Below the pieces are notes generated by a model. The model was not told the origin of the DNA, did not search any database, and saw only the letters and a list, made by a program, of their open reading frames with translations. Below, in pieces: positions 46,192 through 55,440 of a DNA stretch of 58,187 nucleotides. This DNA comes from Undibacterium sp. (GTDB lineage: Bacteria; Pseudomonadota; Gammaproteobacteria; Burkholderiales; Burkholderiaceae_D): the NCBI GenBank assembly GCA_030645915.1, contig JAUSNO010000012.1, forward strand, positions 1 through 58,187, in the 5' to 3' direction. Each line of letters begins with the position of its first letter. The first letter of the stretch is position 1. Both the position numbers and the translations under genes were made by a program.

Positions 46192-46192
46192 C

Positions 46193-47542
46193 TTAGCTCT
46201 GCATTTCAGATTCAATCTCGGCCACCGTTTTTGGCGTGTCGCGGCTCAGGTTGAGATGGCCGTCCGTCGTGATCGCGATATCGTCTTCTATGCGTATGCC
46301 TATATCCCAAAATTGTTCCGGCACGCCTTCCGCCTTTCTGACATAGATGCCAGGCTCAACCGTGATGACCATACCCGCTTCCAGCTTGCGATAAGGTCTT
46401 TCCATTCCGACTTTATTAACTTCGCGATATGAACCTACATCATGCACATCGAGCCCCAGCCAATGGCCGGTGCCGTGCATATAGAACTGCCTGAAGGCGT
46501 TGTGGGCAATCGCGTCGTCCAGCGTGCCTACCTTATTCTTGTCGAGCAAACCGACGTCCAGCATGCCCTGAGTCAGCACCATGACGGCGGCATGATGGCC
46601 ATCCATGTAGCCGGCACCCGGATGGGCGCAGGAGATCGCCGCCTGCTGTGCCGCCAGTACCAGTTCGTACAATGTTTTTTGCGCGGCGCTGAACTTGCCA
46701 TTGGCCGGGAAGCTGCGGGTGATGTCGGAGGCATAGCTGTCGAATTCACAGCCCGCATCGATCAGGATCAAGTCGCCATCCTTGATCTGTGCCGCATTGC
46801 TTTGATAATGCAGGACGCAGGCGTTGGCGCCGGTGGCGACGATGGAACCATAGGCCGGTGCTTGCGAGCCCTGGCGACGAAACTCGTGCAGCAATTCGGC
46901 CTCTATCTCGTATTCGAACATGCCGGGTTTTGCTGCGCGCATAGCGCGCGCATGGGCAGCGCCAGAGACGCTGGCGGCCTTTTGCATCAGGGCGATTTCA
47001 GAGGCGTCCTTGAACAGGCGCATTTCATCAATGAGGCTGCGCACGTTGACGGTTTTTTGCGGTGCAAGCACGCCGCTGCGCGATTTGCCATGCACGACAT
47101 CGAGCCAGCTCTGCAATTGCGTATCGAGCTGGGGGGCAACGCCGGCGCTATGAAATAACGTGGCGGCGTCGGCCAATAAGTTCGGCATTTCGGTGGCCAG
47201 GGCTTCCATGGGAAACGCCGCATCAAAACCGAATTGCGCCTGCGCGGCGGCGGGGCCGTAGCGGAAGCCGTCCCAGATTTCTTGCTCTAGATTTTTTTCA
47301 CGGCAAAACAAAATGCTGCGCTCACTGGCACCATCGGCGACCAGCACCAGCAGCGCTTCCGGCTCGGTGAAACCGGACAGGTAATAGAAAGAACTGTCGT
47401 GGCGGAAGGGGAAAGTATTGTCGTTGTTACGCAGCATTTCTTGCGCGGTAGCGATGATGGCAACGCCACCGCCTTGCGCTTGCATTTGCTCCAGCAATTG
47501 TTTGCGGCGGCTGATAAAGGAAGCTGAAGGGGCTGTAATCAC
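46193..47542 (-). CDS. pepP: PepP, Xaa-Pro aminopeptidase
   Basis: Metallopeptidase of 449 residues releasing N-terminal residues before proline. An N-terminal domain (about 1-175) precedes the pita-bread catalytic domain with metal ligands in LIDAGCEFDSYASDITRSFP, the histidine block YMHGTGHWLGLDVHDVG, MVITVEPGIYV and GIRIEDDIAIT. It lies 11 bp after murU and 1 bp before the UbiH-family gene, so amgK-murU-pepP-ubiH-like may be one operon. Confidence 0.96.
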   Translation of the reverse strand: MITAPSASFISRRKQLLEQMQAQGGGVAIIATAQEMLRNNDNTFPFRHDSSFYYLSGFTEPEALLVLVADGASERSILFCREKNLEQEIWDGFRYGPAAAQAQFGFDAAFPMEALATEMPNLLADAATLFHSAGVAPQLDTQLQSWLDVVHGKSRSGVLAPQKTVNVRSLIDEMRLFKDASEIALMQKAASVSGAAHARAMRAAKPGMFEYEIEAELLHEFRRQGSQAPAYGSIVATGANACVLHYQSNAAQIKDGDLILIDAGCEFDSYASDITRSFPANGKFSAAQKTLYELVLAAQQAAISCAHPGAGYMDGHHAAVMVLTQGMLDVGLLDKNKVGTLDDAIAHNAFRQFYMHGTGHWLGLDVHDVGSYREVNKVGMERPYRKLEAGMVITVEPGIYVRKAEGVPEQFWDIGIRIEDDIAITTDGHLNLSRDTPKTVAEIESEMQS

Positions 47543-47553
47543 GCGAGATGTCC

Positions 47554-48303
47554 TTATGAGAGATGTTGCGGTTTGCTCGGAAGGTGCCGATGATGCAAAG
47601 GTGCGTTCAGTGCGGCCAGTTGTTCTGGCGTGCCAATATTATGCCATTCGCCGCGATACATCTCGCCACCCAGCTGCCCTTTATCTGCGTATTCGCGCAG
47701 TAGCGGGCCGAGTTTGGCGTGCGCGCCCGGCGTGATTGCGGCAAACATTTCTGGCCGGTACACGCCGATATTGCCAAAGGTCAGGCGTGGCTCGCCGGGC
47801 TTGGCTTCATTCGACAAGCCCATCAGGTTCAGGCCGAAATCTCCTTCGGGATGAAACGGCGGATTTTTGACCAGATACAGCCAAGCCACGTCACGCTTGT
47901 CGACCGGATGCGGATTGCCCCACATGTCATTGTCTTCCAGCGTGTTCTTGCATTCTTCAAAATTGAAATGCGGGATGTAAATATCGGCCGACACCACGAT
48001 GAAAGGCGTGTCACCCAGCAAAGGCAGGGCCTGGGCGATACCTCCGGCGGTTTCCAGCGCGGTTTCTTCCGCTGAATAAGCGATGCGGGCGCCAAACTGG
48101 CTGCCGTCGCCCAGGGTATCGACGATCATCTGGCCGAGATGGGCGTGGTTGATGACGATCTCGCTAATGCCTGCCTTGACCAGGTTGAGGATGTGCCAGA
48201 CGATCAGCGGCCGGCCGCGTACTTTCAGCAAGGGTTTGGGGCAGGTGTCGGTCAGCGGTCGCATACGTTCGCCGCGACCTGCGGCAAGTAACATGGCTTT
48301 CAT
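47554..48303 (-). CDS. murU: MurU, N-acetylmuramate-1-phosphate uridylyltransferase
   Basis: Nucleotidyltransferase of 249 residues with the signature MLLAAGRGERMRPLTDTCPKPLLKVRGRPL. The linked amgK makes the MurU role likely: forming UDP-MurNAc from MurNAc-1-phosphate in the cell-wall recycling bypass that avoids de novo MurA/MurB synthesis and gives intrinsic fosfomycin tolerance (known from Pseudomonas). It lies 107 bp after amgK, and the gap holds an inverted repeat GGGAGTAT...ATACTCCC (48331-48393). Confidence 0.88.
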   Translation of the reverse strand: MKAMLLAAGRGERMRPLTDTCPKPLLKVRGRPLIVWHILNLVKAGISEIVINHAHLGQMIVDTLGDGSQFGARIAYSAEETALETAGGIAQALPLLGDTPFIVVSADIYIPHFNFEECKNTLEDNDMWGNPHPVDKRDVAWLYLVKNPPFHPEGDFGLNLMGLSNEAKPGEPRLTFGNIGVYRPEMFAAITPGAHAKLGPLLREYADKGQLGGEMYRGEWHNIGTPEQLAALNAPLHHRHLPSKPQHLS

Positions 48304-48410
48304 GGGCTTATCTGTATGGTGATACTGAGCGGGAGTATTTTAAATTGCGCTTGCTATTACTGCGTGATAACGGCAATTATTCAACATACTCCCTACAATA
48401 TTGTTTTTAA

Positions 48411-49451
48411 CTAAAAAGTGAAGCCAACCACCGGCGCGGTATCTTCCAGCACATCGAGCAGGCGTAACAGCGGGATCAGGATGTTATAGCGCTGCGCGGT
48501 CTTGCGTACATAGGACATCACCAGCGGGATGTCCTTCAGATACGCCTCCTTGCCATCGCGGTGCGCCAGACGGGCGAAGATGCCGAGGATTTTCAGATGG
48601 CGTTGCAGGCCCATGAATTCAAAGTCGCGGTAAAACTGATCGAAATCCGGCGTGATCGGCAAACCGGCGCGGCGGGCTTTTTCCCAATAGCGTATGGCCC
48701 AGTCCAGGACCTTTTCTTCATCCCAGTGGATATAGGCGTCCCTCAGCAGCGATACCAGATCATAGGTCAGCGGGCCATACAGCGCACCCTGGAAATCGAG
48801 TATGCCGGGGTTGCCCTGATCCATCACCATCAGGTTGCGCGAATGGTAATCGCGGTGCACATACACCTGCGGTTGCGCCACGATATTCGCCAGCAGTGCA
48901 TCGAATACGCCTTGCAGGCTGGCGGTTTGTTCAGCCGTCAGCGTCGCGCCGACGTGTTTGCCCAGATACCATTCCGGAAAAATCATCAGTTCACGTTGCA
49001 GAAAGGCGCGGTCGTATTCCGGCAAGACGTCTGGCTGGCTCTGGCTTTGCAGCAGTACCAGCGAGTCGATCGCATCCATGTAGAGCGCATGCGCGGTATC
49101 GTCGTTGAGCGCGTCGAAGTACATCGTGGTACCCAGATCGCTCAGCAGTAACAAGCCTTGCTCCACGTCCTGCGCCAATACCTGCGGTACCGTCAGGTGG
49201 ATCTGGGCGAATAATCCGGCAATCTGTATGAAAGGCCTGACATCCTCCGCCGGTTGCGGGGCGTCCATGACGATATACGTTTGAGCGTCATCGCCATCGA
49301 TGCGGAAGTAACGCCGGAAACTGGCGTCGGCCGATGCCGGGCGTAGTGTGCTTAATTGCAGCTTTGGGGCCGTTATCTGGCTCAGCCAGGCATGGATGGC
49401 TGCAAGCCGCTGCTGATCAAGATTGGATTCTGAGGTTGGTAAACAAGACAT
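48411..49451 (-). CDS. amgK: AmgK, anomeric MurNAc/GlcNAc kinase
   Basis: Aminoglycoside-phosphotransferase-like kinase of 346 residues that phosphorylates MurNAc at C1 before MurU acts. The catalytic loop VHRDYHSRNLMV and the metal-binding ILDFQGALYGPLTYDLVSLLRDAY are clear, and IDGDDAQTYIVMDAP represents the N-lobe. The ATG at 49451 is preferred; the frame remains open sixteen codons further. It is divergent from lptD across about 210 bp, as in Pseudomonas, where amgK-murU also neighbours lptD-surA-pdxA. Confidence 0.88.
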   Translation of the reverse strand: MSCLPTSESNLDQQRLAAIHAWLSQITAPKLQLSTLRPASADASFRRYFRIDGDDAQTYIVMDAPQPAEDVRPFIQIAGLFAQIHLTVPQVLAQDVEQGLLLLSDLGTTMYFDALNDDTAHALYMDAIDSLVLLQSQSQPDVLPEYDRAFLQRELMIFPEWYLGKHVGATLTAEQTASLQGVFDALLANIVAQPQVYVHRDYHSRNLMVMDQGNPGILDFQGALYGPLTYDLVSLLRDAYIHWDEEKVLDWAIRYWEKARRAGLPITPDFDQFYRDFEFMGLQRHLKILGIFARLAHRDGKEAYLKDIPLVMSYVRKTAQRYNILIPLLRLLDVLEDTAPVVGFTF

Positions 49452-49547
49452 AGTAAGATTTATCTTTTCAAAACGTGTTTGTGTCGACTGTGCAGGCAAG
49501 TCTGCTCGGTAAATACACAGAGTCGCTGAGTATTGGCTATTTCGCCC

Positions 49548-49553
49548 TATAAT
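49548..49553 (+). promoter_or_regulatory. Putative -10 box upstream of lptD
   Basis: Perfect TATAAT lies 117 bp before the proposed lptD ATG in the amgK-lptD divergent region. No convincing -35 hexamer at 17 bp and no sigma-E promoter was recognised. Confidence 0.4.
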
Positions 49554-49576
49554 GTGCGCTTGATTTAAGGCGCTCC

Positions 49577-49635
49577 CTCAAAAAGAGAACCTGTCTTCGC
49601 TCCATCGAAACAAAAAATATTTTATTCCTGACGAG
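49577..49635. repeat. Possible decayed MITE-A relic in lptD leader
   Basis: AAAAAATATTTTATTCCTGACGAG near the right edge aligns with the MITE-A right end after two small gaps and one substitution, and CTCAAAAAGAGAACCTG at the left loosely resembles its left end. If real, it is an internally deleted 59-bp derivative lying in the lptD leader. Confidence 0.3.
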
Positions 49636-49664
49636 CAATTGACGTCACATTGAACCCTAAATAC

Positions 49665-51914
49665 ATGCGCCGGAAACCCGTATTATCTCACCTGCAGCAC
49701 TTGTTTCCTACTTTCCCAGTGGCGCTTGCCGAGACGCTGATCGTCGCCGTGCTTGCAGGTTCGTCCGTGCCCGCCATAGCAAAAACCAAGTTAGCCCAAA
49801 AAGCGGTTGGTAAAGAAGTGGAAAAAGGGCGAAACGCCAAGGATAAATCCAGCGAAAAAGAGGCGTCAACCGTGATTTCTGCCGAGCAGATATCCGGCCG
49901 CCCGGAGCGATTCATTCAATTTGATGACCTGGTTGAAGTAGTTAAAGGCACCACAACGCTTAACGCTGACAAGGCCGTTTATCGCAATCTCGACGACGAG
50001 ATGGAGGCGACGGGCAAGGTGAGCATGCAGCGTGATGGCGATTGTTATGCAGGCGATGCAGTCAAATTGAAACTCGATACCGGTGCCGGTTTCATATTGA
50101 ACCCCACCTACAAGCTTTTGCGCACCAATGCGCAGGGTCGCGCAGATAAAATCGAGTTCCAGAGTGAAGAGCGCTCCACCATCATTAACGGCACTTACAG
50201 TACCTGTGAGGGCCTCGATCCGGATTGGTATTTAAAAGCCGATACGATGAAGCTCGATACCGGGCTTGATACCGGTATTGCAGGAAAATCGGTGGTGTAT
50301 TTCAAGGGTTTCCCCATCCTTGCCACGCCATCGCTGATTCCGCTCAGTTTTCCTTTGTCTGGTGCGCGCCACTCGGGCTTGCTGCCGCCGGTTCTGGGCA
50401 CCTCGTCCAAGGGCGGGGTGGAGCTGGATCTGCCGTATTATTTTAATATTGCGCCCAACCGCGACCTCACCGTTCATCCAAAAATAATTCAGCGCCGCGG
50501 TTTGCAGTTAGGTCTGGACGGGCGTTATTTGGGCAACACATACGCCGGTGAAACCAGCATTGAAGGCATACTCAACGATCGCCAGACCAAGACCAACCGT
50601 TACGCCGTCGCGTCAATCCACAACCAGAAGTTATTGCCGCAGCTCGATTTTTCATGGAACGTGAATGCTGCCTCGGATGATGATTATCCCGCTGATTTTT
50701 CGCGCTCGATTACCAAGACTGCCGAACGCTTATTGTTGCGTGAAACAAATATCGTCTACTACGGGGCATTTTGGAATGCCTCACTGCGCGCCTCTAATTA
50801 TCAGGTGCTGCAAGATATCGCGGCACCCATTACCCGGCCGTATGCGCGTTTGCCGCAGCTCACCCTGCATGCGAGGCAAAGTGACTTCCTGGGCTTCGAC
50901 TTGTCGATCGACACTATCCTGACCCGGTTTGCCCACCCTAGCTTGCTGAGAGGCGATCGCGCCGTCATCAATCCGCAGGTTTCCTACCCGATTGTTCAGC
51001 CCGGTTATTTCATCGTGCCCAAATTGTCCCTGCATGCATCTAGCTATCATTTGGATAATCCTGCGCCAGGCCAGGATGCTGATTTCCGTCGTGTTCTACC
51101 GACGTTTTCGGTCGATAGCGGTCTGGTGTTTGAGCGTCAGGCCAATTTGTTCGGCAAGGCAATGACGCAAACGCTGGAACCACGACTGTTTTACGTGAAC
51201 ACGCCTTATCGCGATCAGACCCTGTTCCCCAACTTTGACAGTGCGGTTGCCGACTTTAACTTTGCCCAGATCTTCAGCGAAAACCGCTTCACAGGACACG
51301 ACAGAATCGGTGATTCCAACCAGGTCACCACCGCCCTGGTGTCGCGTTATATTGAGGACAGCGGTGAAGAGCGTTTCAAGCTTGCATTGGGGCAAAGATT
51401 TTATTTTAACAATCAGCGTGTGACACTTGATAACGGCGTTAACCAGAGCCGTTCCGATTTGCTGCTGGCAGGAACCGGGCGACTTTCCGATACGCTCAGT
51501 GCCGAAGCAAGTTTGCAGGTCAGCCAGAGCGACCGGCAGTCGATCCGGTCCAACTACGGCATACGCTGGCAGCCGGCACCCAAAAAAGTACTCAATGCAG
51601 ACTATCGTTTTCAGCGTGGCAGTTTAGAGCAACTGGACCTGTCCGGGCAGTGGCCGATTGCCGACCGATGGTATGCCGTGGGGCGCAGTAATTATTCGCT
51701 GCAAGACAAAAAATTGGTCGATGGTCTGGTCGGTCTGGAATACAAGGAAGACTGCTGGTCATTTCGTCTGGTCGGGCAGCGTTTCGCTACAGCAACCAAT
51801 ACCAATACAACCGCGTTCTTTATTCAGCTGGAATTGAACGGCTTGTCCAAATTGGGGTCGAATCCGATTGATGTCCTGAGGAAGAATATTTCGGGTTATC
51901 AACCGATTAATTAA
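49665..51914 (+). CDS. lptD: LptD, LPS-assembly outer-membrane protein
   Basis: Essential outer-membrane beta-barrel that, with LptE, inserts lipopolysaccharide into the outer leaflet. About 749 residues with a signal sequence (ETLIVAVLAGSSVPAIA). An N-terminal jellyroll domain follows (FDDLVEVVKGTTTLNADKAVYRNLDDEMEATGKV), then the large barrel with SLIPLSFPLSGARHSGLLPP. Cysteines in GDCYAGD, STCEGLDPDW and YKEDCWSF could supply the disulfides needed for function. The start is uncertain: ATG 49665 or TTG 49650. The segment before the jellyroll (about residues 35-70) is Lys-rich. It is followed by surA 139 bp downstream. Confidence 0.93.
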   Translation: MRRKPVLSHLQHLFPTFPVALAETLIVAVLAGSSVPAIAKTKLAQKAVGKEVEKGRNAKDKSSEKEASTVISAEQISGRPERFIQFDDLVEVVKGTTTLNADKAVYRNLDDEMEATGKVSMQRDGDCYAGDAVKLKLDTGAGFILNPTYKLLRTNAQGRADKIEFQSEERSTIINGTYSTCEGLDPDWYLKADTMKLDTGLDTGIAGKSVVYFKGFPILATPSLIPLSFPLSGARHSGLLPPVLGTSSKGGVELDLPYYFNIAPNRDLTVHPKIIQRRGLQLGLDGRYLGNTYAGETSIEGILNDRQTKTNRYAVASIHNQKLLPQLDFSWNVNAASDDDYPADFSRSITKTAERLLLRETNIVYYGAFWNASLRASNYQVLQDIAAPITRPYARLPQLTLHARQSDFLGFDLSIDTILTRFAHPSLLRGDRAVINPQVSYPIVQPGYFIVPKLSLHASSYHLDNPAPGQDADFRRVLPTFSVDSGLVFERQANLFGKAMTQTLEPRLFYVNTPYRDQTLFPNFDSAVADFNFAQIFSENRFTGHDRIGDSNQVTTALVSRYIEDSGEERFKLALGQRFYFNNQRVTLDNGVNQSRSDLLLAGTGRLSDTLSAEASLQVSQSDRQSIRSNYGIRWQPAPKKVLNADYRFQRGSLEQLDLSGQWPIADRWYAVGRSNYSLQDKKLVDGLVGLEYKEDCWSFRLVGQRFATATNTNTTAFFIQLELNGLSKLGSNPIDVLRKNISGYQPIN

Positions 51915-52053
51915 GCTTCGTCAGGGGATAGAAAGTTCTGGTATTCCCTGTCGAGTCCTTAGCGTGTATATTGCAGCTTTCGCTGAAAGCGAGTGATGAG
52001 GAATGATGGCAAAAAACCATCTCTTCATTTTTTAATATGAATTTTGGATCACT

Positions 52054-53508
52054 ATGCGACACAACTTGCACATGAATCACCGTCCTCTTTTTTCTGTTTT
52101 GGCCGCATCGGTATTTTTGCTAACAACGGGCACTGCATGGTCGCAAGTAAAGACTAGCCCGGTAGTTAGTCCGATAGTGAGCCCGGTAATTGAGTCTCTC
52201 GTCAAGACCAGTCCCGGCGTTAAGACTGCCGCGCCAGCGTCAAGCTCAGGATCTATCAATGCCAAATCCGAAGTAGTCAACCGTATTGTGGTTGTCGTCA
52301 ATGATGATGTGATCACGCAAAAAGAGTTGGATGAGCGCCTGCAAAGCGTTGAGCGCAGGTTAGCTGCGCAAGGTACGGCGTTGCCAAACCGGGACGATCT
52401 GAAGAAGCAATTATTGGAGCGCATGATCGTTGACCGCGCCCAGTTGCAATTGGCCAAGGAAAACGGCATGCGCGTCGATGACCTCATGCTGGATCGCTCG
52501 ATTCAGCGTATGGCTGAGCAAAACAAGATGACCGTGCAGGTGTTCCGCAATCAGATCGAAAAGGAAGGAACATCTTTCGCAGTTTTCCGCGAAGAAATTC
52601 GTGACGACATCATGATGCAACGCATACGCGAGCGTGAAGTCGATAGCAAGATTCAGGTCTCGGATTTAGAGGTCGACAACTACCTCGCTGCCGAAGAGAA
52701 AACACCCAACACGCAGCAGGAATTGAATCTGGCGCAGATTTTGGTACGTATTCCCGAGAATGCCTCACCGGAACAGATTGCCAAGCAGCAAGCACGTGCG
52801 AATGAAGCAATGAGAAAAATCCGTGCCGGTGAAGATTTTGCCAAACTGGCGGCAACGTACTCTGATGCGCCAGAAGCGCTCAAGGGTGGCGAAATCGGCT
52901 GGCGCGAGCAAGACAGATTGCCACAATTGTTTGTCGATGCGATTAACAAAATCAAGATCGGTGAAGTTTCCGAAGGCATCAGAAGCCCCAACGGATTTCA
53001 TCTGATTAAATTGCTCGGCAAGCGCGCCATCGCTTCAAAAGCGGCTACTTCCGATGTGGTTCAGCAATCGCATGTCCGGCATATTTTGCTCAAGGTCAGT
53101 CAGGTAATGACGACCGCTGAAGCGAAACAAAAACTGCTGGAAATGAAACAGAAAATCGACAATAAGACCGGCACATTTGAAGATCTTGCCAAGTCTTTTT
53201 CGAATGACTTGTCGGCGACAAAAGGTGGCGATCTAGGCTGGATTTATCCCGGCGATACCGCGCCCGAATTTGAACAGGCGATGAACAAGTTAGCCATCAA
53301 TGAGGTCAGCGATCCGGTGGAGTCACCATTCGGCGTGCACCTGATTCAGGTGACCGAGCGCAAGAGCGATGATGTTTCGAAAGAGCGTAAGCGCACCGCA
53401 GCGCGTCAGGCCGTGCGTGAGCGCAAGTCGGATGAGGCATTGCAAAACTGGTTGCGTGAACTGCGTGATCGCGCCTATGTGGAGTTTCGCCTCGATAGTA
53501 GTAAATAA
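52054..53508 (+). CDS. surA: SurA, periplasmic chaperone and peptidyl-prolyl isomerase
   Basis: Periplasmic folding factor for outer-membrane proteins such as LptD. The 484-residue protein has a signal peptide ([21 protein letters not shown]), a Val/Ser/Pro-rich linker, the chaperone domain ([20 protein letters not shown] to about 200), and two parvulin domains. These are seen as [25 protein letters not shown] and [27 protein letters not shown]. Its stop overlaps the pdxA start by one base (TAATG). An in-frame ATG at 52072 is an alternative start. Confidence 0.96.
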   Translation: MRHNLHMNHRPLFSVLAASVFLLTTGTAWSQVKTSPVVSPIVSPVIESLVKTSPGVKTAAPASSSGSINAKSEVVNRIVVVVNDDVITQKELDERLQSVERRLAAQGTALPNRDDLKKQLLERMIVDRAQLQLAKENGMRVDDLMLDRSIQRMAEQNKMTVQVFRNQIEKEGTSFAVFREEIRDDIMMQRIREREVDSKIQVSDLEVDNYLAAEEKTPNTQQELNLAQILVRIPENASPEQIAKQQARANEAMRKIRAGEDFAKLAATYSDAPEALKGGEIGWREQDRLPQLFVDAINKIKIGEVSEGIRSPNGFHLIKLLGKRAIASKAATSDVVQQSHVRHILLKVSQVMTTAEAKQKLLEMKQKIDNKTGTFEDLAKSFSNDLSATKGGDLGWIYPGDTAPEFEQAMNKLAINEVSDPVESPFGVHLIQVTERKSDDVSKERKRTAARQAVRERKSDEALQNWLRELRDRAYVEFRLDSSK

Positions 53509-54539
53509 TGCCACCGTCGCGCCCGGTAATCGCCATCACGGTGGGGGAGCCCGCCGGTATCGGGCCTGAAATATCGCTGCGCGCGGCTTGGCAATGCCGG
53601 CATGAAATCCGCCCCGTCCTGATCGGCGATGCCGCCTATCTGGCGATGCTGGCGAATGACGTCGATCCGGCGATCCGCCTGATGGGCGTGTCGCAGCAGG
53701 CGCTCAGGTACTCAAGTTTACCCGCTTGTGGCAAGGATCAGATTACCGTTATCGATTGTCCGCTCGATGCGCACGTGGTGGCTGGTCAGCTTAATCCGCG
53801 TAACGGCCGGGCGGTATTGCAGACGCTCGATGTGGCGATAGAAAGCGTGCAGCAAGGCTGGTGCGATGCCATCGTCACGGCGCCGCTGCAAAAAAGCACC
53901 ATCAACGACGCCGGCATTCCCTTTACCGGCCATACCGAATATTTCGCCCAGCAGACCCAGACCGGGCAAGTTGTCATGATGCTCGCGTGCGAAGCCTCAG
54001 ATCATCTTCCGCAGCCGCTGAGAGTGGCGTTGGCAACCACGCATCTGCCGCTGAAGGATGTACCTGCAGCGATACAATTTGACTCCTTGCTCAAGACCAT
54101 CGAGATCATTCATCACGATTTGCGCGACAAATTTGACATTGCGCAACCGCGCATTCTGCTGGCAGGGCTTAATCCTCATGCGGGTGAAAACGGTTATCTG
54201 GGGCGCGAAGAGATAGACGTGATCATCCCCGTCATCGCGCATGCGCAAAGCCTGGGGATGGATGCGCGCGGCCCTTACCCGGCGGACACGCTGTTTCAGC
54301 AAAAATATCTGAAAGATGCCGACTGTGTATTGGCGATGTACCACGATCAGGGTTTGCCGGTGCTGAAACATGCCAGCTTTGGCTTGGGTGTGAATATCAC
54401 TTTAGGCTTGCCCCTGATACGCACCTCGGTGGATCACGGCACGGCACTAGATCTCGCCAAGCTGGGTGTAGGTCACGCCGATGCCGGCAGCATGGGCGTC
54501 GCCATCCGGATCGCCGCAGGCATGGTCAAGCGTCAATAA
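53508..54539 (+). CDS. pdxA: PdxA, 4-hydroxythreonine-4-phosphate dehydrogenase
   Basis: NAD-dependent enzyme of pyridoxal phosphate synthesis, 343 residues. The blocks [17 protein letters not shown], the metal histidine region [46 protein letters not shown] and [13 protein letters not shown] are present. It is coupled to surA by a one-base overlap and followed 79 bp later by rsmA, the classical surA-pdxA-ksgA order. Confidence 0.97.
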   Translation: MPPSRPVIAITVGEPAGIGPEISLRAAWQCRHEIRPVLIGDAAYLAMLANDVDPAIRLMGVSQQALRYSSLPACGKDQITVIDCPLDAHVVAGQLNPRNGRAVLQTLDVAIESVQQGWCDAIVTAPLQKSTINDAGIPFTGHTEYFAQQTQTGQVVMMLACEASDHLPQPLRVALATTHLPLKDVPAAIQFDSLLKTIEIIHHDLRDKFDIAQPRILLAGLNPHAGENGYLGREEIDVIIPVIAHAQSLGMDARGPYPADTLFQQKYLKDADCVLAMYHDQGLPVLKHASFGLGVNITLGLPLIRTSVDHGTALDLAKLGVGHADAGSMGVAIRIAAGMVKRQ

Positions 54540-54618
54540 CCGTTCGCATTGATTGTCTGCACTGATCGCCGGCAGTCACTTCGCTCCATTTACTTTGCAC
54601 TACCAAAATAAAACAAAC

Positions 54619-55392
54619 ATGAAACACATTGCCCGCAAGCGCTTCGGCCAGAATTTTTTGACTGATCAACACGTACTTAACCAGATCATTGCCGCCATCA
54701 ATCCGCAGCCAGATCAAAGCATGGTGGAGATAGGCCCGGGTCTTGCAGCGATGACGCGTTTGTTGCTGGCCGGCTTGAGCACACTGCATGTCGTGGAGCT
54801 TGACAGGGACCTGGTCGCCCGTCTGAAAAAAACTTTTGATCCCGCCAAATTAATCGTGCATGAAGGCGATGCTTTGCAATTTGATTTCGCTGCATTGCCT
54901 GTTGCCGAGGGCAAGAAACTGCGCGTGGTCGGCAATCTTCCCTACAATATTTCCAGCCCCTTGCTGTTTCATCTGGCCGAGTTTGCGCCGTTGATTGAAG
55001 ACCAGCATTTCATGCTGCAAAAAGAAGTGGTAGAGCGCATGGTGGCCGCGCCTGGCAGCAAGACTTACGGTCGGCTGTCGGTCATGCTGCAATGGCGTTA
55101 CCACATGGATCTGCTGTTCATCGTGCCGCCGACGGCGTTTGATCCGCCACCTAAAGTCGAGTCGGCCATCGTGCGCATGATACCCAAGGCCACGCGCCTG
55201 CCATGCGATGTGCGCAAGCTTGAGCAGGTCGTCACCAAGGCGTTTTCGCAACGCCGCAAGGTCGTGCGCAATTGCCTTGCCGGCATGTTCACCGAACAGC
55301 AATTAATCGATGTCGGCATCAATCCGCAATCGCGTGCGGAGACTATTCCCTTGGAACATTATGTGAGTCTGGCAAATTTACTGAACAGCTAA
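54619..55392 (+). CDS. rsmA: RsmA/KsgA, 16S rRNA dimethyladenosine transferase
   Basis: Methyltransferase of 257 residues that dimethylates the two adjacent adenosines near the 3' end of 16S rRNA; its loss gives kasugamycin resistance. The start KHIARKRFGQNFLTDQ, the SAM motif VEIGPGLAAMTRLLL and the catalytic NLPYNISSPLLFHL are clear, and VTKAFSQRRKVVRNCL is the family C-terminal block. The ATG at 54619 begins the conserved region; the open frame upstream to 54553 is not supported. Confidence 0.97.
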   Translation: MKHIARKRFGQNFLTDQHVLNQIIAAINPQPDQSMVEIGPGLAAMTRLLLAGLSTLHVVELDRDLVARLKKTFDPAKLIVHEGDALQFDFAALPVAEGKKLRVVGNLPYNISSPLLFHLAEFAPLIEDQHFMLQKEVVERMVAAPGSKTYGRLSVMLQWRYHMDLLFIVPPTAFDPPPKVESAIVRMIPKATRLPCDVRKLEQVVTKAFSQRRKVVRNCLAGMFTEQQLIDVGINPQSRAETIPLEHYVSLANLLNS

Positions 55393-55440
55393 TGTTCATC
55401 CAATATCGAGCTAAACCAACGCTAACACCGGAGACACCAA

